Assembly (NCBI GenBank): GCA_945643635.1
Contig: CALZFC010000251.1
Coordinates: forward strand, 3,662,001 to 3,726,000
Origin: Allodiplogaster sudhausi
Taxonomy: Eukaryota > Nematoda > Chromadorea > Rhabditida > Diplogasteridae
Direction of reading: 5' to 3'
Length of the DNA: 64,000 bases
Part shown: one piece after another, positions 49,001 through 59,490 of the stretch
Layout: every line of letters begins with the position of its first letter
Position numbering within the stretch: position 1 is the stretch's first letter
Translations under genes and position numbers: made by a program
Notes under the pieces: generated by a model
Seen by the model: only the letters and a program-made list of their open reading frames with translations
Databases searched by the model: none
What the model was told of the DNA's origin: nothing

Positions 49001-52000
49001 GTAACACCGCGCAAGCGCATTCTTCGATCCATAACTGCGCTCAATGTCAATATTACAAAATCGTAAGTATATCATCTAAGAGCTCTCACGGAGATCTTCA
49101 AATGTTACATACATTAATTTATTGAAAAGTTTCAATTTATATGGGAAATTTTGTTCTGTACAATTAGAAGGCTTAAAAAACTACTTTAAAAACATTTTCG
49201 CCTGTCGAAACATACATCATAAGAAAGAGGATGAAATTTGCTACAAGGTGAACCTCTTTCAATGGAATTCCATGCATACGATCTTTTGTTATAAATCATA
49301 AAATTAGTGCCAGTAGCGTCGCTATCATTTTGCCCAAGAATTCACATTTTAGGTTATTCGAATTAGAATATTCCAATCCTTTTTTTCTACAGTTTTTCCA
49401 TAAGGCCTGGTTATTTTACTCTTATGGCTTATAACAAAAGATCGTATGCATGGAATTCCATTGAAAGAGGTTCACCTTGTAGCCAATTTCATCCTCTTTC
49501 TTATGATGTATGTTTCGACAGGCGAAAATGTTTTTAAAGTAGTTTTTTAAGCCTTCTAATTGTACAGAACAAAATTTCCCATATAAATTGAAACTTTTCA
49601 ATAAATTAATGTATGTAACATTTGAAGATCTCCGTGAGAGCTCTTAGATGATATACTTACGATTTTGTAATATTGACATTGAGCGCAGTTATGGATCGAA
49701 GAATGCGCTTGCGCGGTGTTACAGTTTACACAGGATCATGTTCAGTTGTTTGGGAACCTAAGAGCGAGACCTTCAATTCTTTTGAAAGAGATATATGTTG
49801 TAGCACATTTCACGTACTTTAAGCCTATCCAGGAGCGGTTGTAGCGAAATGAACATAAAATACTTAATTTCGGTAAAAACCGCCTTCGAAAATGTTTAGG
49901 TCCGTGTTTTAGGGACAAATTCAAATTTTTAGAAAATATCTTCCAAGATAAAAATTAAAGCCCGTTCAATCAGCTATCCAATGATTGCTCGATGGTTGTC
50001 TAATAATAAGTTTGAAGCGACTTATGACCAATCGAATTTATAAGATTACGGTACTGGGTCTCGCGCGGAAAAATTTTTTCACCTTTGAAATACAGCCTAT
50101 TGTGTTCACCACGTCGAGTTGTATACTATAAACAATTTTGGTTAAGAAATTCGAACAAAAATTCCTAGGGCAGGCCTTGATCGAACGATACTGACAGGCT
50201 CTCTTAAATGGCGCCCAATAATCCATTTTCTTAGTTTATTCGAATTAGAATATTCCAATTATTTTTTAAGCACCTATCCTTGAAGAATTATTAAAATCTG
50301 ATGCCATATTCTTTTGATCTATTACAAAACATCGTAGGTTCGGAATTTTATTCAAAGTGGTTCAACATATAGCAAATTTAATGCTCTTTTTTGTGGTGTA
50401 TCTTTCGGCATACGAAAATGATTCTGAAGTAGTTCTTCTATAGCGCGGGCCCGCAGATTTGTACTGCCGCAAGGTGATAATCGACTAGGAAACTTCAGCG
50501 CATCCTAAGTTTCCAAAAATCAAACGTCCATTCGAAAGCTCTTTTCATGCTCTATACAGCTGTATAGGTTTGGTTCTGGTAAAATTAGAAACACGTTGTC
50601 TTAGCGCCCTCAAACATTTAATTCTATAAAACATGCAACGTTGGATATTTTCGGATTTTTCTTTTTTCGTTGTTTAGAGTAATATCTTGGCTATTATAGT
50701 GCTAATTTTCATTGCTATATCTCAACAAAGTGCGTCGCAATGGCCTCAGACGTGCATCCAACTCGCCTCCTAGCGCGCCTAGCCTAATAATTCAAGCCCT
50801 CATAGCAAAATTTTGAACAAAATTCAAGCTGGTCGATTTTGGCTATGTTCGCGGCCTTTTTGATTTTCTCGCAAATCGCGTCATATAAGCAATAAATACT
50901 CATTTGGACTTACAAGTTTAAACTGAAAACCTGCACGATCGCCAGCTCTCCTCGCTTCGTACGAATCGCTGCCGTTGCGATATTTGAATGTAAAGCAGTT
51001 ACCGAGAGTAATGTCGTTGAACATCACAAGGGCGCTACTAAATGTTCGACTCGTTTGCTTGCAAGTATTATTACCAAAAAATTAAGTTTTTTTTTTAAAA
51101 TTATGTCTTAAAATCTTTCTTATACAGGCAAAATATAAATAAATAGAAACATTTTCTACGTGAAAAAAGCGTACACTGCCTTGAGTTCGCGTTCCTGGTA
51201 TGCAATAAAGTCGAAGAGATCGTCGAGAGTCCACGAGAGATCCGTCCTCGCCGAGTTGTTTAGGCGGGCCAGCTCGTAGAGGAAAGCAGTGTTGAACGTC
51301 GTTGGATCCCGCACGATTTCGGCCAATACCTGGGCTTGCACGTCTTATTATATGATGGGGCCAACTAAAAAAACGGTCATTTTTGCGTTTTCGACGTGTT
51401 TCGTGAGATTTGTGCAGCGTTCGTAGAAAAGTTCATATACTAAACTGCATATTTTTTGAGAGTCTTTATACACGTACAAAAGTGTACAGAATTCCGAGTG
51501 AAAAATGAGCACAACTATACATGTATTAAAATGCTAAAATTATTTTGAAGATTGAGCAAGAATATACGCGTTGAAACATGTTCATAAAACGGAAAGAAAA
51601 ATGAGCAGAAATATACATGAACAAAAGTGTTCAAGAACTAACAGAAATGTGGGCAGAAATATACGAGTACAATATGGCGTAAAAAATTTGAGCAAGAAAA
51701 TAAGCGTACAAAACTGCTCAAAAAAATTGAGCGCCAAAATACATGTACAAAAGTGCTCAGAAGTGAAATACAAATAGCAGAAAAACCTGTTAATTACAAG
51801 AATATATTAATGCTTATATGATCAAAAAACAACGAAATATCCTACTTATTGAGGAAAAACAACGAAACCTTCATTTAATAGGTTTCGAAAGTAAAAATCA
51901 CAATATCGGCCATATTCAAAGTTCCAACGTACCGAATGACAAGGTCACCCTACAATCGCAAAAAATATATAAATTCAAACATTAGAAACAGAATAGAACA

Positions 52001-55000
52001 AAAAAAACTTTAAAAACATAATATGGAAAAACGTAAGGATGTCGAAATATGTTTTCGAAAACGGCCTGCTAGCCGCGTTGGATGCAAACACGTTTTGTGC
52101 GCAGGTTTTCGCGCGTTTGTGGCGCGCTTTGGAAAGCACAAGCAGGCCGTTTTCGAAAACATGTTTCGACATTCTTACTTTCTCCATCCTAGTTTTTTCA
52201 AGATATTTTTGTTCTATTACGTTTCTAATGTTTCACTTTATATATTTTTGCCATGGTATTGTGATCATGACGTTGTTATTCTGTTTAATGGTTGTTTGAA
52301 CATGACCGATATTGTGATTTTTATTTTCTAAACTTATTAAGTGAAAGTTTTGTTGTTTTCCTAGATATGTACTATATTTAATTGTTTCTAATCCTATAAG
52401 CAGTAATTTATACTTGTAATTAACAGGTTTTTCTGCTATTTCATTTCTGAGCACTTTTGTACGTGTATTTTTGCGTTCAATTTTTGAGCAGTTTTGTACA
52501 CGTATCTTCTATCTCATTTTTTTCTACGTGATATTGTACGCGTACATTCGTGCTCATTTTTCTTGATGAATTTGGAGCACTATAGTACATGTACTTTTCT
52601 GCCCATTTTTATGTCTGATTCCTGTGCACATTTATACGCGTATCTACATGCTCATTTTTAAAAGTCATTTATGGGCATGTTAGTACGTGTATATTTCTGT
52701 GTAACCTTTTCTGCACACCTTTGTACGTTAATAAAGATGCTTGAAAAAAGATGCAGCTTAGTACATGCACTTTTCTACACACACTGCACAAATCTCGCGA
52801 AACACGTCGAAAACGCAAAAACGACCTTTTTTTTAGTTGGCCCCGTCATGTATTACATATCTTCGCTTTCTATCATCAGCACCTAATAAAATGTTTAAGA
52901 ATAAAACTGTTTTGTCGCTTATCAGTTGGAACGCAAAATACAATTGTTTTGTTGCAAATTGTGGAGAACAATTTGGTTTGATGTCTTATCGCAACACTTC
53001 CTATAAACGATCTTATCGCTAGACTGGCTAATAAAGAATATTTCGACAACGCACATTGCGAATCTGTTCCCACGGAAGTGGCGAGAACATTCTTTCAAGA
53101 ATCGTGAAGGAATCGAGCGCTGAAAGAAGGCGAATCGGATGAAAAGCAAGTAAAGAGCTTAGCTAAACATTGAGGAAGTTAATATAAACACCAATAATGT
53201 ATCTAATTCGTACTCAGGTTACACAGGGAGTCCGTATAGGCGGGCGAGCAGAGACACGTGAAGAGGCTCTCACCTTGCGAGATGCACGAAGCGCCCGTGT
53301 CAAACAGCTAAACTCAACTGAATTGGAAATTCACACACCTCTCCTCGCTTCGTACGAATCGCTGCCGTTGCGATGGTTGAATGTAAAACAGAGCCTCCAC
53401 TCACCTGGCAAGGCGACGGATGAAGAACGCCATCGGGCGTCCTCACCGCGTTGCAGGCATCTACTGTACTTATGTCTTGTAAAATATTGTATGCATTAAA
53501 AAAGTTCTACTTCTAAAATTACCATATTCTAGAATAGAAATTTTTTTCTCCTGAGAGAGCAATTAGAACTACTGCAGTTTATAAAAACTGTTTTTTGCCT
53601 CATTATTCTTTTTATTTTATGATTTAGCCATAAATATACAGTGTGGTCGATCTATGATTTTAAATGCTGTACATAATACAAATGCTAATTCTTACTAATA
53701 GTATGATAGGTTACATTGAAGGATAACGTGTTCGCATGTATGCACATAAACACACACATGGTATTATTGTAATGCTCATAACGTTTCTTGCCTCCAGTGC
53801 AGGCGTTTATTAGATTTTGATCCATCTCGTACGTATCCGTATCTTCAATCAAGAGCATGTCACTTTCCACCTGTCATTATTAACGCATATTTTGCAAACC
53901 GGTCGTGCACGCGAAGTCATCCGCATCCACAGTAGTGCCATTGACGCAGAAGTCGTTTTCAGTTGCCGCGCCAGTCATTCCGACGGCCGAGTTGCCCGAG
54001 GAGAAATGCCACAGGCCGTCTACCCTCTGTAACAAGCAATTTCAGATTTGAAAATAAGCAAAAAGGGCGGCAACAACAAAGAACTAACCTTGATTTCACT
54101 GCTTTTCGGGGATCAGAAGGGATCTTTTCTCTCTATTTTTCGGTTTGTCGACGAATTCTTTGTGCAATTGTTAGTATCCCTAATTCTATACGAGTTCTTG
54201 TTACAGATGGTAGTGTGTCTCGGTTTATAGGTATGTGTTGTGTTATTAGCATACGCTATACACAGTTTATAATATATGAGGCTACTTCTCTCTCTCTTAT
54301 TATCCAGTAGCCTCCCTCGCCTCTCACTCGTTAATTGGCCACGCCCACTATGTATGGCCATGTTGTTATAAATACGCCCGATGTAGGGTGCGGCATTTGT
54401 CGACCTCGCTATCCATTGTCGCCAACAACGTTCTACAGTTCAGCTAATAAAGCTTCTACATCTTCTCCGGCGTTTTCGCAGTCTGCAAGAAGGTCTTCCC
54501 CGGTTGAACGCGAGTGCGTGACCGAAGGCTTCACAGTGTTTGATCTGTGAAGTGGTTGGCGCTTGTGCGCAACCTGGTCGACGCTTGTGCATGATCTCTG
54601 GCAAGGGCCACCGGAAGGTGCTCTATTACCCGACGCGTGTGCGTAGGCATTAGAGGTAACCAGGCTGAAGCCTTGAAGGCAGACTGTATCCCTACACACG
54701 GTAGGAAGAGGTTTGTTCGACGGTGACACATAATCGAAAGATATTGTTAACCCAAGGACTAACAATTGGCGATCAGGATTCGAAAGAATTCGCGCATAGC
54801 CTTTGTTGAAGTACTGAATTGTAAGGCGTACAGCGCATTTTCAGTGAATTGTAGAACCATCTGGAAGTTGCATTGTAAGTCGCGCAGCGCAAATCAGTTT
54901 CAGAATGGGTGACAGCAACTTCGAAGAGCTGCTCAAGGTGCTCAACCGACAGCAAGAGCAGAGTGCTGCTCTGTTGCTAAAGCAGCAAGAAGATCATGCG

Positions 55001-57797
55001 AAGGCCATGAATGAGATGCTGTCAGAGATGAAGAGAATGTCAGCAAGCAACGGCAATGCTCCCACGCAACGCCCAGCTGACGGTGCCAGGAGTGGCCCCT
55101 CAATCGATGCTTTGGAGAAGACGATTCAAGTATTTGAGTACGAACCCGCGGATGGATGTACATTCAACGCGTGGTATGCCAAGTACGAAGATCTCTTTGT
55201 CCAGGAAGCAGCCAATGTTCCGGAAGTGCAGAAAGTACTCATGCTCATGAGGAAAGTCAGCGTGAAGGTCGATGCGCAGTATCGAAACTCGATTGCACCG
55301 AAGAAGCCATCCGAATTCACTCTCGATGAGACTGTGGAGAGGTTGACGCGGCTATTCGGTGATTATAAGACCGATTTCGAGAAGCGACTTTTTCTGCTGA
55401 ACCTGCGAATGAGTTCGTCGGGAGTCACTGACTTCCGAGCTCTCTCCTCGGTGGTGAACAAGGCAGTCGAGGAGGCCAAGATGGCAGAACTGACCAATGA
55501 TCAGCTGAAGACCATGTTTTTCATGGCAGCAATTGATCTGCAAAGGCATGCGGACACAAGGTTCCATCTGCTCTCGCAGTTGAAGCGGAACGAGTCAATG
55601 TCAATGGACGAGTTGGTGCAGGAATGCGATAAGATCGCAGTGATTCGCAACGAGTCAAGTGCAGTGCAATCGCAGGGCAAAGATGCAACAACAGTGCATT
55701 TTGTGTCGAGGCAGCAAAGAAACCACAGCGAGAAGACGGTGAAAGGCAGTACGAAGCCTTCATTTTCGCATGGTGGCGTGCAAAGGCCGAGATATTGCAA
55801 GACCAGATCAGACGACCGATCTGAAGGCACGAGTTGCGATGAAGAGCAGGAGGAATGCCATCGGTGCGGAGGAAGGCACAACGATGAGGACTGCTTCTTC
55901 AAAGACAAGGAATGCTATACGTGCGGAAAGAAAGGTCATCCATCAAGGAATTGCCGGAGCAAGCAGAAGAACATGGACTCGGACGGCAGGATGGATGGTG
56001 GTCCGGGTGGTAAGAGAAGACCCCGGAAGCACGTAAGGATGGTGAGGAGCCAGAACGCCGAGTCGCATGATGGCGCGAAGAACTCGAACAAGTTCGTGAT
56101 CAGGGCACACATCCAAGGCACGGAGATGACACTGCAAGTGGACACGCAGTCGGACATCAGCATGATCACACGGACGAGTTGGGAGCAGCTTGGAAGGCCC
56201 AGACTGACGAAGGCTGACTGTGACGCAAGGTGCGCAGTCGGTGAGTCGCTCAAACTGGAAGGAATGTTTGAGTGCTCGGTGGATTACGGTGGCATGTGTG
56301 AGAAGGTACTCATCTACGTGTCAAAGGATTACTGTTCTCCAACAGTCAATGTTCTGGATGTGGACTTCATTGAGAAGCTTGACTTGCTCAGCTTTGGAAC
56401 TGCTGACATGTGCCCCAATCGGAAGTCGACCAGTCAGGAACAGACGGCTGGATCGCAACTAACGACTTTGAATACGGAAGAGTCGTTCGGAGAAGTCGCG
56501 GTGGACTCCGCGCAGTGCCTGAGAGTATTGGCTTCAGCAGCTGATTCGGAGTCGAAGAGGGATCCCTTCGATTGCCAGGCGAATGACAAGCAAGAGTCTT
56601 GGTCAGAAGAAGATAAGAGGTGCTCGGTTCAGCACCGACACAAGGACAAGAACTTCAACAAGGATGTTTGCGAACTCGAAATGCTCTCCAGAAAGCGTTC
56701 ATGCTTTAAGAATTGCGAGAAGGTTCATTTCGAGTCTCGACAAGGCAAGCAGTTGGAAGGTGAAGTCTCGGCAACAACCATATTGTTAACCCAAGGACAT
56801 AACAGTATGTATTCATTTGGAATGAGCTATCCGGGCCGGAAGCTAAACAGGCGGGAGTCTTACACGAAGCTGTGCTAACAAAAGAATCCCTTCTGATACC
56901 CCGAAAAAAAGTGGAAGCAAGGGTTTCTATGCATTTATTAGAGCACGAAAAGACTATTATGCAAATTAGTACTATGAAAATGTATGCAAATTAAAGTTTT
57001 GCAAATTACCAGGGATACATACCAGAGAACATATTGCACAAGTCGAGAAGTTAGAAACCTAATCGTCATTCAAGTGAAAAATTTCGAGGGGCCGGTATCT
57101 CGGCCCCAAGGGTGGTAGAGACCTTGTATTTTATCGACTTTCGCGCCGTGAAAATAGAGATCTAGAACGGAACTTCGGGCTTGCGGAGCCAAAGATTAGA
57201 AACCCATGGAAAAGCTTATATTTGGTAAACTAGAGAAATTCAGTACAAACTGCCCAAATAGAGTTAATTGCTCGCTGCGCTCCCACTGAAGCCAATTTGG
57301 AGTGATTAGTTGACACAGCGTTCTCCTATATATCCTCTCCAGTTTTGCTGACCGCGTGGTAAAGAAGATATCCGGAAGAGCATGTGACAACGCAATTTTC
57401 GCCGTCATCCGCGGCAATAATAACGTTAGCGGCGATCTCGGGGCCGCCATAGCAGTCCGCGCAAGTAGAGCACTTCTCTTTGCAAGAACCACTTGAATAT
57501 AAATCGATGCTCTGACGATTCTCGGCTTAGAGTGAATATATATATCCCGCGACTGTAACGGCTCCTTAAATAACAAATATTTTTCATTATTGCAATTCGA
57601 CTTGCAATTAGCATTACTTTTGCAATTTTTTTAACACAAAAAAGGCTTTCTGATGCCATTTGTATTAAAAAAAAAACTGGGCTTGCCTATTCAATTTGTA
57701 TTTATAAAATAACCGGCTAAGCAGCGAGATTTGTTTTCATATCTGTGGAGAAATAAGAGAACATCGCAATCAACGAGACCTTCATTGCAATCATCAT
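46040..57797 (-). CDS. EGAS-like gene 4, long paralogue with transposon-filled introns
   Basis: Exons placed on the minus strand: 57797-about 57722 (signal peptide, VSLIAMFSYFSTDMKT), 57525-57353 and 54026-53900 and 53842-53792 (cysteine-rich module), 53463-53405 and 53307-53223 (EGF split by an intron; FTCLCSPAYTDSLC), 51343-51160, 51037-50931 (LGNCFTFKYRNGS), 47837-about 47754 (ASYNIFIHNSSE), 47421-47326, 47208-about 47110 (ACYRSCYQ...CGCADY), 47011-46881, 46602-46556, about 46430-46362, 46156-46040 (GGTSGVCLGIG TM2, stop TGA). Most phases match gene 1. There is no Ser/Thr stalk and no TM1. Uncertain points: the first exon's donor reads CT or GC instead of GT, one intron start (53791) is GC, and the exons between 47754 and 47421 could not be joined cleanly. 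The gene may be intact with unusual sites or recently damaged. Confidence 0.7.
47851..50886. mobile_element. Giant fold-back element, about 3.0 kb, arms about 1.45 kb
   Basis: Starts CATATGACGCGATTTGCGAG and ends with its complement CTCGCAAATCGCGTCATAT. The two halves are inverted copies around a centre near 49365 (compare 49137-49290 with 49437-49590, almost identical in reverse). Both arms can be read as the same 60-residue peptide, with one difference, but this reflects the inverted repeat, not a gene. It lies in the gene 4 intron between exons 50931 and 47837; each end is within about 50 bp of an exon. Confidence 0.92.
51351..52852. mobile_element. Second fold-back element, about 1.5 kb, with degenerate internal repeats
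   Basis: Ends: TGATGGGGCCAACTAAAAAA and its complement, matching for about 65 bp. The arms are made of diverged units of the type GTACAAAAGTGCTCA with AAATGAGC. The centre near 52108 is a further palindrome (ATGTTTTCGAAAACGGCCTG and complement). The left end is about 8 bp from the acceptor of the gene 4 exon at 51343. It encodes no protein I can support and is unrelated in sequence to the element at 47851. Confidence 0.9.
53341..53395 (-). pseudogene. Stray copy of a DEG/ENaC exon piece in a gene 4 intron
   Basis: The minus strand reads CFTFNHRNGSDSYEARR, nearly identical to part of the exon at 51037-50931 (CFTFKYRNGSDSYEARR). It sits between the two EGF half-exons and lacks splice sites, so it is a duplicated fragment. 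Confidence 0.8.
54169..54764 (+). repeat. 5' LTR of the Ty3/gypsy-type element
   Basis: Begins TGTTAGT and ends ACTAACA, perfect 7-bp terminal inverted repeats. TATAAATA lies at 54367-54374 and AATAAA at 54446-54451, in the order expected for U3 and R. Coordinates rest on these ends, since no full second LTR exists for comparison. Confidence 0.8.
54767..54784 (+). promoter_or_regulatory. tRNA primer-binding site
   Basis: TGGCGATCAGGATTCGAA begins two bases after the LTR. Its complement, TTCGAATCCTGATCGCCA, has the form of a tRNA T-arm and 3' end with CCA. The G before CCA fits a tRNA-Arg in other animals, but I cannot confirm which tRNA. Confidence 0.7.
54905..56878 (+). CDS. Gag-protease polyprotein of the LTR element (657 codons)
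   Basis: The N-terminal region has a glutamine-rich start and the segment YEPADGCTFNAWYAKYEDLF, typical of nematode Ty3/gypsy Gag. Two zinc knuckles follow at about residues 318-351 (C-X2-C-X3-H-X4-C and C-X2-C-X4-H-X4-C). A retropepsin-like segment sits near residue 410, where the catalytic motif reads DTQSD, so the usual Gly after Asp-Thr is Gln. Downstream the frame stays open but shows no reverse transcriptase, and its last 35 or so codons read into the LTR-end copy and flanking DNA. The start is the first ATG after the primer site in a long uninterrupted frame. It runs antisense to host gene 4. Confidence 0.88.
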   Translation: MGDSNFEELLKVLNRQQEQSAALLLKQQEDHAKAMNEMLSEMKRMSASNGNAPTQRPADGARSGPSIDALEKTIQVFEYEPADGCTFNAWYAKYEDLFVQEAANVPEVQKVLMLMRKVSVKVDAQYRNSIAPKKPSEFTLDETVERLTRLFGDYKTDFEKRLFLLNLRMSSSGVTDFRALSSVVNKAVEEAKMAELTNDQLKTMFFMAAIDLQRHADTRFHLLSQLKRNESMSMDELVQECDKIAVIRNESSAVQSQGKDATTVHFVSRQQRNHSEKTVKGSTKPSFSHGGVQRPRYCKTRSDDRSEGTSCDEEQEECHRCGGRHNDEDCFFKDKECYTCGKKGHPSRNCRSKQKNMDSDGRMDGGPGGKRRPRKHVRMVRSQNAESHDGAKNSNKFVIRAHIQGTEMTLQVDTQSDISMITRTSWEQLGRPRLTKADCDARCAVGESLKLEGMFECSVDYGGMCEKVLIYVSKDYCSPTVNVLDVDFIEKLDLLSFGTADMCPNRKSTSQEQTAGSQLTTLNTEESFGEVAVDSAQCLRVLASAADSESKRDPFDCQANDKQESWSEEDKRCSVQHRHKDKNFNKDVCELEMLSRKRSCFKNCEKVHFESRQGKQLEGEVSATTILLTQGHNSMYSFGMSYPGRKLNRRESYTKLC

Positions 57798-59049
57798 ATG
57801 GTTGTCCACGCAACCAACTCAAAAGAACTTCTTTGTCCAAGTTATCAAAACAAATGGATTTTCCTGATTTTTTAAAAAAAAATTTTTAAATCAAATTCAT
57901 TGATAGCGAGCAAATTAGTTTTTTGGACATGGGCAATTTGGACATTTTGTACAGTATTCACCTGGTTTACTATTTAGTCAATTCAATTCTTCAATTCAAT
58001 TTATTACGGTATTGCAAAAGAATGAAAAAGGGCTTGGTAAGTCGTCACAAAGGGTAATGTTTTGCTCCGTGGAAACTAAGTAAGTTGCATTCTACATCTC
58101 TATGTTAACGGTCATCGCGCTGACCATGAGCCGAACAAAAGAAGATTACATCTCAATAACCCCTGGGGGCCGAAATACACCACTCCTTCCTATGTTTACA
58201 TTTTCGTATTAACATATGCCTCTTTGCAACGTCGAAATATCAGAGGATACCAGTGCCTTTGAGGTGCTTCGGTTTACAACTAGATATTTCAATTTCAGAA
58301 ATATCTGGTTGTAAACTGAAGCACCTCATATAAATGGCCCACAGTTGAGAGTTACGCAAAGAGTATAGAAATTCGGCTCTGCTGTAATGTTAAAGTGTAA
58401 GAAAAGGAGGAAGTAATAAAGACAAAAGAAGCTTGTTCCAGGAAGGCTCGTTCGTTCTACGAAAGCGCAACGGAACAATGGGATCTTTTCTAGTAATTCC
58501 AAAGTCTTTCCGAGCAGAAGATTTTTCACAGTATTTCACTTTGGTGTCTTATTTTTTTGACATCTCATTCACTAGTGCTGACTTTCTTGCTTCTATGGAG
58601 ATCTACGTATGTATGGCCTCAGCTTGGCCCATGGGGGAAGAAGGTAAGACGAAAATGGAATACCAATGCTCTGAGCTTTTCGCAGCGGCGGCCGCGCCTC
58701 GCTTTCAGCCTCCTACCCCCATGTGCTCTCTTCTCTCTCTCAACTCTCTCTCTCCCACCCTCTCTCTCTCTCTCTCTCTCTTTCTTTCTCTCTCTCTCTC
58801 TCTCTCTTTCAGTTTGGTCTAGTGGTACCCGTACACCGAACAACTACAAGACCAAACTCTTTTACATCAGTCGATAGAAACAGCAAAGAAGTGCAAGATC
58901 CTCTCTTCCGGTGGACTTTGGAGTTGCTATAAACGATCGAGAGCTGCTCCGAATATGATAGTCCGTCTCACATTATGGCGATGCTGTACATGGAAGACTC
59001 GATTCGGACACGTTTCTTCTCTCCCATCTGCGATAATCGTATTCCGTTC
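57798..59049. repeat. Intergenic, with a minus-oriented dispersed repeat (58335-58950)
   Basis: Contains TTACGCAAAGAGTATAGAAA, GGAGGAAGTAATAAAGACAA, a CT core at 58755-58812, and CTATAAACGATCGAGAGCTG. These are the inverse of the copies at 43220-43690 and 60780-61300. A short inverted repeat (GTGCTTCGGTTTACAACTAG and complement) lies at about 58262-58325. No gene seen. Confidence 0.65.
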
Positions 59050-59490
59050 TTCCTGTCTCGCGGGCACCTTCGAGGCCGTCTCCTTCCCGACGAAATTCAG
59101 CTAACCAAGGGTAAGGGAGAGCTCTATTTTATGGTTGGGAATGTAGAAAAACTCTTTGTTACTTTGAATTGCTTTACGAGTACATTTACAAAGTCTGGTT
59201 ACTGTCTTTTTATATTTTTGTAGAAGCTGCGGGAATGCTCGAATTCAAGAACTAATGGAGCAGGCGATGCACGAAATTTTTTTTTTAATTTGCCAATCAA
59301 CAAATTACAAAGAAAGATATCTCCTCAAAACTTGACGTTAATTAGAAAGAGAGAAAGAGGCGTGCTAATTTCTCCATCACAACTGTTGTTTGCTTTAAGA
59401 GTGAAGTCATAATCTTTTTCGACAGCCCCGTGGCGCGAATCGAAGTGGAGCACTTGAAGATTACTGTAATCCAAACGGATTAAGCATATA
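59050..59490 (+). pseudogene. Copy of three 3' exons of EGAS-like gene 2
   Basis: 59063-59106 reads GTFEAVSFPTKFS then a stop, matching the exon at 40831. About 59224-59270 matches the 41074 exon with an internal deletion. About 59424-59475 reads DSPVARIEVEHLKIT, matching the 41309 exon. The stop and deletion show it is dead. It starts the second copy of the segmental duplication. Confidence 0.8.

Larger units (their letters stand above)
54169..56804 (+). mobile_element. Ty3/gypsy-type LTR element, internally deleted, antisense in an intron of gene 4
   Basis: A 596-bp 5' LTR, a tRNA-primer site, and a gag-protease frame are present. Reverse transcriptase, RNase H and integrase are absent. 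The only trace of a 3' LTR is 25 bp matching the LTR end (56780-56804). No target-site duplication is visible (GCAAT left, GTATG right), as expected after deletion. The element sits between the gene 4 exons at 57353 and 54026. Confidence 0.85.

Noticed and set aside
51571..51780. CRISPR-like array of regularly spaced repeats
   Set aside because: The units are diverged, spacers are not unique sequence, the genome is eukaryotic, and the units belong to a fold-back element arm.
53205..53310. An independent EGF-like gene
   Set aside because: Its phases continue the module exons of gene 4 upstream and the DEG/ENaC exons downstream.
54169..56878. Complete autonomous retrotransposon
   Set aside because: No reverse transcriptase or integrase motifs are found in any frame nearby, and only 25 bp of a 3' LTR remain.
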